Source: Mastigamoeba balamuthi (taxonomy: Eukaryota > Evosea > Mastigamoebida > Mastigamoebidae). Taken from it: 64,000 nt of DNA. Under the pieces are notes generated by a model that saw only the letters and a list, made by a program, of their open reading frames with translations, ran no database searches and had not been told where the DNA came from. A program made the translations under genes and the position numbers. This document shows positions 59,599 to 64,000 of the stretch, in pieces (position 1 is the stretch's first letter; the number at the start of each line of letters is the position of its first letter). The stretch is taken from NCBI GenBank assembly GCA_902651635.1, contig CACRSC010000033.1, forward strand, positions 1 through 64,000. The letters are read 5' to 3'.

Positions 59599-60288
59599 AT
59601 GTTCGGAGGGAGCAGCAGGCGATCGGTGAGCGTGGCCCTCGTGGGGGAGAGCAAGGTGGGGAAGACCATGCTCCATAACGCGTATGTGCACGGATGCGCC
59701 AACTGCCCCGTGTACATGGCTGCCGAGAACCACGCCGTCTCTGCCCGCGTGATTCTGTGCGGACAATCGCTGGCCACCCGGGTGGCTGTGCTCGACTGCG
59801 CAGGCGATCCCAGGTTTAGGGTCTTCGCGTACGAGTACGTCAAGTCAGTTAGGGTGGTCCTGATCGTCTTCGCGGCCACCAGCCGCCAGTCCTTCGAGTC
59901 CGTGGGCTCGTGGGCGATGGCAGTCCGCCAGCATTCACAGCGCGATCCGATCGTAGGGCTAGTCTGCACGACCACGTACGCCGAGGAGCCCACCGCGAGA
60001 GTGCCCACGGAGGAGGCACGGGCGGCCTGCAGGGATCTCGGGCTCGACGACTACTTCGAAGTCGACGCCCGGGATCTCGGCGCTGTCAGCGCCATGTTCG
60101 AGCATTTCGCGGGCCTCGAGGTGGAGCGGTGTCTGCCCCGCGATACGGGGAAGAGGAGAGAGCAGGCGGCAACGCTGGCGATGGGCACGCATGTGAGGCT
60201 CGGGTCGCAGAGCCCCCTGGCGATGGTGACGTGCTGGACCGTCATGGTGATCGCACAGCTGATACCACTCGAGGCGCTGCTTGACTGA
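59599..60288 (+). CDS. Divergent Ras-superfamily GTPase with hydrophobic C terminus
   Basis: One open frame of 229 residues. The P-loop GESKVGKT (G1) and DCAGDPRF (G3, normally DTAGQE) are clear. SVRVVLIVFAATSRQSFESV matches the Rab/Ras strand before helix 3. The G4 motif, normally NKxD, is replaced by CTTTYAEEP, and G5 is weak (EVDARD). The Gln of G3 is changed to Pro-Arg. The C terminus has a hydrophobic segment (MVTCWTVMVIAQLIPLEALL) instead of a prenylation Cys, suggesting tail anchoring. It may bind nucleotide poorly or not be guanine-specific. It lies next to the RapGAP, but nothing shows they work together. Confidence 0.72.
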   Translation: MFGGSSRRSVSVALVGESKVGKTMLHNAYVHGCANCPVYMAAENHAVSARVILCGQSLATRVAVLDCAGDPRFRVFAYEYVKSVRVVLIVFAATSRQSFESVGSWAMAVRQHSQRDPIVGLVCTTTYAEEPTARVPTEEARAACRDLGLDDYFEVDARDLGAVSAMFEHFAGLEVERCLPRDTGKRREQAATLAMGTHVRLGSQSPLAMVTCWTVMVIAQLIPLEALLD

Positions 60289-60449
60289 CTCGTGAGTGGG
60301 CACGGTGCTTTGTTGGTGTTTGTACACATCTCTCTTCTTGTTGTTTGCTCATGTGATACACTCGTTAACGAGCCTGTTGTTCAGCCCGGAGCGTGTACAG
60401 CAGGGAGTACGGCGTGCACGAAGCCATTCGCTCGCATTCACTGTTCTCC

Positions 60450-63400
60450 CTAGACGTCCTTGGAGTCGGTCGGCAGTGCCTGGCTCGCAGGAGCTTGGCT
60501 GGCCAGGGCCTGACTGTCGTACGTCGGGACCACAGAGGCCGGGGAGCTGTCGTACGCGCCGACGAACGACGCCGGAGGGGTAAGCTGGAGCTTGCCGAGG
60601 GGGGGCTGGCAGGCGTCCTGGCCCTTCCTCTGGTCGGTGGGAACAATCACGTTGGTCAGGTCCGAGTCCTCCGAGGAGTTGCCCTTGGGCGTCGCCGTGT
60701 GGTGCTGGCTGCTGCTGCCACTGCTGCCCGCGGCGGAGAGCCCCGAGCGCGACGACACGTTGGCCCCGCAGACGATGTACGGCAGCGGCATCGCCGAATT
60801 GACGTCGTCGCTGGCATCGAGCACGGCGGGCTCCACCGTCACGTCGCCCCTGCTCGCCGGGACGAACTCGGGGAAGTTCATGTCGATGGGGATGTTGGGC
60901 ACGCGCATCTTGCGCTTGTGGACGAACAGCAGCACGCCGGCGACGGACACCCCGGCGATCAGCGCCACGCCGCCGACGGGGACCGCGATGGCGATGGCCA
61001 GCGTGTCGGTGTTGCCGCCCTTGGATCGGTCGTCGCTCATCAGGCAGCCCTCTGTCATGGGGCTCGTGGGGAAGTACCCGCCGACGCACTTGCAGTTGTC
61101 CAGGCATCCGTCGCCTCCGTCGCACTCCTCGCCATCGTCCAGGTGCTTGTTTCCGCAGCCGGTGCACGCCGGGCCCGGCGGGTTCAGGGGCTTGTGGCCC
61201 TCCGTGCACCTGCACTTTACGCAGAACATCCCGCCGTCACACTCCTCGTTCCCGACGACCAGGCTGTCCCCGCACTCTGAGCGTAGGGAGTGAGTGGGAT
61301 GCCTGGCAGCTCGGGTGGGGAGGGGGGCTTGCAGAGCTCACTGGGCTGGCAGTTGACTGTCTCGGGGAACGTGGGCTCCCACCCACCGGAGCAGTGGCAG
61401 TCGTGGCACGAGGTACCGTCCTGCTCGCAGTCCTCGAGGCTCGTCTCGACGACGCCGTTACCGCAGCCGATCTTGACGCACTGCGAGCTGTTCGTGCAGC
61501 TCCACGCGGCCGTCGCTCCCCACGAGCTCGTCTTGCAGCTGATGGCGTTCTCGAGGCCCGTCTGCTGGATGCAGTCGGGGTCCTGTACGCCGCACTTGCA
61601 GTGGCAGCCGTCGCCCGAGCCGTAGTGGTCCGGCGGGCAGGTCCACCCGGGCGGGATGCCTTTCCTGCACTCGCCCAGGTAGCAGTGCGCGTCCTCCCCG
61701 CACGACGAGACGTTGCGGAAGGCCTTTGTGAGGGCGCTGTTCATGCAGTCGGGGTCCATCACGCCGCCGCTCTGGCAGCGGCAGTCGCAGAGGTTCTTGT
61801 CGTTGAAGGCGCTGGCGGGGCACTGGGGGTCCTCCCACGCCTCGACGCACTCGCCGCTGTCCCCGCACTTGGCCACCTTCATCCCGGGGCAGTTGAGCGC
61901 CCGCGGGAACCACTTGGTCGAGAGCATCGTCGTGTACCTGCAGTCCGGGTCCAGCGACGTGCCGCACCCGCACTGGCACCCGTCCAGCGCTCCGAACGAC
62001 TTGGGGCTGCACCCCGGGATCGACGCGTTCCAGTCAATTGCTGCGCCGCCAGCCCACTAGTCGTCAGTCCGGGAAAGAAAGAAAGAGAAGTAAAGAGAGG
62101 GAAGAAAAGGAAAGGGAAGATGGGAGGGGAGGGGAGGACTGCAGCAGGGAAGGGAGGCTGCAAGCAGGCAGCCGTCAGTCCGAGGAAGAAGAGAAGAAAG
62201 GAAAAGGGAAAGGGAAAGGAAAGGGGAGGAAAGGAAAAGGGAAGTGAAGGGAAGGGAGGGGTGGGTAGAGGAGGGGGGCACGGGGGATGAGGGAGACAGC
62301 GTGCCTTGGCACCTGCCCTTCCTGTTGCAAACCTCGTTGGAGGAGCAGTTGCGCGAGGCGGTGCCTGTGGTGCCGTTGCAGTCGGGGTCCCACGTGCCGC
62401 AGTTGCAGTTGCACTCGCCGTCCATCCACAGCGCGGGGTCGCACGTCCACATCGGCACCAGCGCCGCCAGGCCCTGCGCGCGCTCCCCCGGCGTGCCCTT
62501 GGCGCGGAACAGGACGCTGGTGACGTTGTCCGCCGCCCAGTCGCCCGCGAACGCGGTCCACTCGGTGTCGTCGAGGCGCCGCCACGCAGCACGCCGCGGC
62601 AGCGCCTGGAACGTCGACGTGAAGAACGACGTCCGCTTGGAGCACGTCCCGTAGAGCGTCACGCCGATGAAGAGGCTCCGCGCCGTCGCCGTGAGCTCGA
62701 AGGGGGCCGAGTACCACTTGTTGGGCGCGTCGTTGGGGTTGGAGTTCCACGTGTTGACGATGGCCGTCAGCTGCACGCCCACCGACTTGAGCACGCGGCC
62801 CGGCTTCCCTCCGTTGTTGTCGTACGCCACCACCGTCGCCCGCACAGACTCGTCCCGCACGACCGTGCCCGGCTCTCCGAACAGCGACTTCCAGCACACC
62901 TGTTTTTTGGTGGGAGGGCAAGACGCGGTGGCAGACGCGTCGGTCTGTGAGCATTGCCGCCGGGGAAAACGAACGTAGCCGCGAAATGCGGTGACAAAAC
63001 GGGATCCCCGCCCGCCTTCCCCTCCCCCCCCCCCGGGGTTTTGTGAAATGCGCGTACGGTGGTGTACTTCCAGGGTAGCGTGCGCGGCGTGAAGAGCTGC
63101 ACAAACTCGATGGAGCCGCCCGAGTCATCTGGCATTTGATGGCAGAGGGGAGGGAGGGAGCGACGGGTCTCTGAGTTTCCGAAGTTACCGAAAAAGGCGG
63201 TTTTTTCCCAGAGGCAAATCCTCAATCCCGGACACAACGTCCCCTCCGAGGGGAGGGGGCGGGGGAGCGAAAAACGGTGGGTCCCTGTACCATCTGCCCC
63301 CTCTGTGCACGCGGGGTAGGAGGGGAGGAACTTGTCGACGGCCGAGGACGAGTCGTAGACCTCCGAGTCGGTCAGAGAGCCGCACGTCTCGGTGTAGTCG

Positions 63401-63468
63401 TTGCGGACAGCCTGGGCCGCCCAGCCAGCCACGACGGCCAGCACAACCGCTGCGACACGGGCCGCCAT
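60450..63468 (-). CDS. DPDC-repeat type I membrane protein 3
   Basis: The start at 63468 gives a signal peptide (MAARVAAVVLAVVAGWAAQA); an upstream ATG is less likely. The block GSIEFVQLFTPRTLPWKYTT and a beta-rich domain (VVAYDNNGGKPGRVLKSVGV, FIGVTLYGTC, ADNVTSVLFRAKG) match proteins 1 and 2. DPDC units follow (CNCNCGTWDPDC, CQCGCGTSLDPDC, CDCRCQSGGVMDPDC, CHCKCGVQDPDC). Then come DUF4215-like units (GCGNGVVETSLEDCEQDGTS, CGNKHLDDGEECDGGDGC). The TM helix (about 61020-60930) precedes HKRKMR, and a Ser/Gln-rich tail lacks the MYPFSP motif. An intron at 62304-62041 seems to use a GC donor. Convergent with the GTPase gene. Confidence 0.82.
62041..62304 (-). other. Probable GC-AG intron with polypurine/polypyrimidine tract in DPDC protein 3
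   Basis: On the minus strand the exon ends CAG GTG CCA AG and continues GCACGC. With the acceptor CGCAG at 62041-62045 the phase is 1, giving GRCQ-A-IDWNAS. That aligns with PGWNAS in protein 1 and with a phase-1 GT-AG intron at the same place in protein 2. GT donors nearby give the wrong phase or a stop. The intron interior is almost pure G/A on plus (C/T on the sense strand). Confidence 0.6.
62063..62280 (+). repeat. Imperfect tandem repeat, ~111-bp unit, polypurine
   Basis: GTCAGTCCGGGAAAGAA at 62063 recurs as GTCAGTCCGAGGAAGAA at 62174, each followed by about 100 bp of GGAAA/GAAGG-type purine sequence. Offset 111 bp. Confidence 0.65.
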
Positions 63469-64000
63469 CTGCCCCCTTGCGGTTCCTTGCGAGCAGGGGT
63501 GTTGCGTGCGAGCGGGGATGTGTTGCAACGAGGGTGCGTGTGCCTTAGAACCCTGAAGGTTTGTGTGTTTTGCCAACGAGAGGCAGAAAGCACCACTCTC
63601 GGTCTGCTGGGGTTTTTTGTAAAACTAGTAAATTCTATGTCGGGTAGATTCTTGCCGCCACGTGCGGGCGGGGACACTATGAATGCACCGATACGTCACG
63701 GGGGGAAATATTGTTTGCCTCCGCTCCCGGCGTGCGTTCCGTGGGGGAGCCTGGCGAAGCGCGAAGGGGGGGTGGGGTGGGGGCAGGAATCACCCATGCA
63801 GCCGCGTGGGCAATTCTACCGATGGGGTGCAGGCTTTCGGACAATTATCCAGATAGAGAATTCTACTCTGTGCGATTTCCCAACGCGCACCATCCGCGTC
63901 CCCCTGCGTCCCAGCCCCCCTCAAACGAAGCGCGATTGCACGGCGAAGGGGAGGCATACGCGGGCCCCCGGTGGCACATACATTCCGGGCACGGGCAGCG
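63469..64000. other. Upstream region of DPDC protein 3
   Basis: 532 bp, GC-rich, ending at the window edge. Contains AAATATTG near 63706. No gene recognised. Confidence 0.4.

Noticed and set aside
59599-60288. RapGAP substrate partner encoded next door
   Set aside because: The adjacent GTPase is too divergent to be called Rap, and neighbourhood alone is weak evidence in this genome.
62063-62280. Polypurine repeat as a CRISPR array or telomere-like repeat
   Set aside because: Repeats are imperfect, have no spacers or telomere unit, and lie in an intron of a eukaryotic gene.

Overview
The window is nuclear DNA of a GC-rich, intron-rich protist. Genes are interrupted by many short GT-AG introns (mostly about 40-120 nt, a few 220-350). 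They include eukaryotic housekeeping genes: an E2 enzyme, proteasome beta-3, SMG8, CAF-1 p60 and SAP18. My best guess is an amoebozoan, possibly an archamoeba such as Mastigamoeba. This rests on a cytosolic ornithine carbamoyltransferase (the arginine dihydrolase pathway of anaerobic protists), a Cys-rich receptor kinase like the Entamoeba TMKs, and a GbpA/GbpB-like metallo-beta-lactamase phosphodiesterase as in Dictyostelium. The assignment is inference.

Layout. 1-8.6 kb (-): two tandem receptor-phosphodiesterases, each with two extracellular Venus-flytrap domains, one TM helix, a coiled coil and a class I cyclic nucleotide phosphodiesterase; the left one is cut by the window edge. 8.7-17.6 kb: E2 (+), PSMB3 (-), SMG8 (+), a phosphodiesterase with metallo-beta-lactamase and cyclic-nucleotide-binding parts (+), and an EEP-family protein (+). 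17.9-22.3 kb (+): a third, complete receptor-phosphodiesterase. 22.3-24.4 kb: an AT-rich stretch with no gene I can support. 24.4-28.9 kb (-): a receptor TKL kinase. 29.2-31.3 kb (+): the first of three Cys-rich 'DPDC-repeat' membrane proteins. 31.6-37.5 kb: an orphan gene (+), CAF-1 p60 (-), SAP18 (+), OTC (+). 37.7-41.0 kb (-): a membrane protein joining a zinc-phospholipase-C/P1-nuclease-like ectodomain to a cytosolic class 3 lipase. 41.3-44.5 kb (+): a MYND zinc-finger gene broken by a 610-bp run of N. 44.8-46.3 kb (-): an UNC93-like transporter. 47.3-53.2 kb (+): two tandem membrane alpha/beta hydrolases sharing a nearly identical 769-bp tract. 53.7-63.5 kb: DPDC protein 2 (+), a RapGAP (+), a divergent small GTPase (+) and DPDC protein 3 (-).

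The strongest theme is signalling at the cell surface. Three ligand-binding phosphodiesterases, a cyclic-nucleotide-binding phosphodiesterase, a receptor kinase, a RapGAP and a family of Cys-rich type I receptors lie within 64 kb. Several genes are head-to-head, and an AGATATT element recurs in their upstream regions, which I read as a candidate core promoter element.
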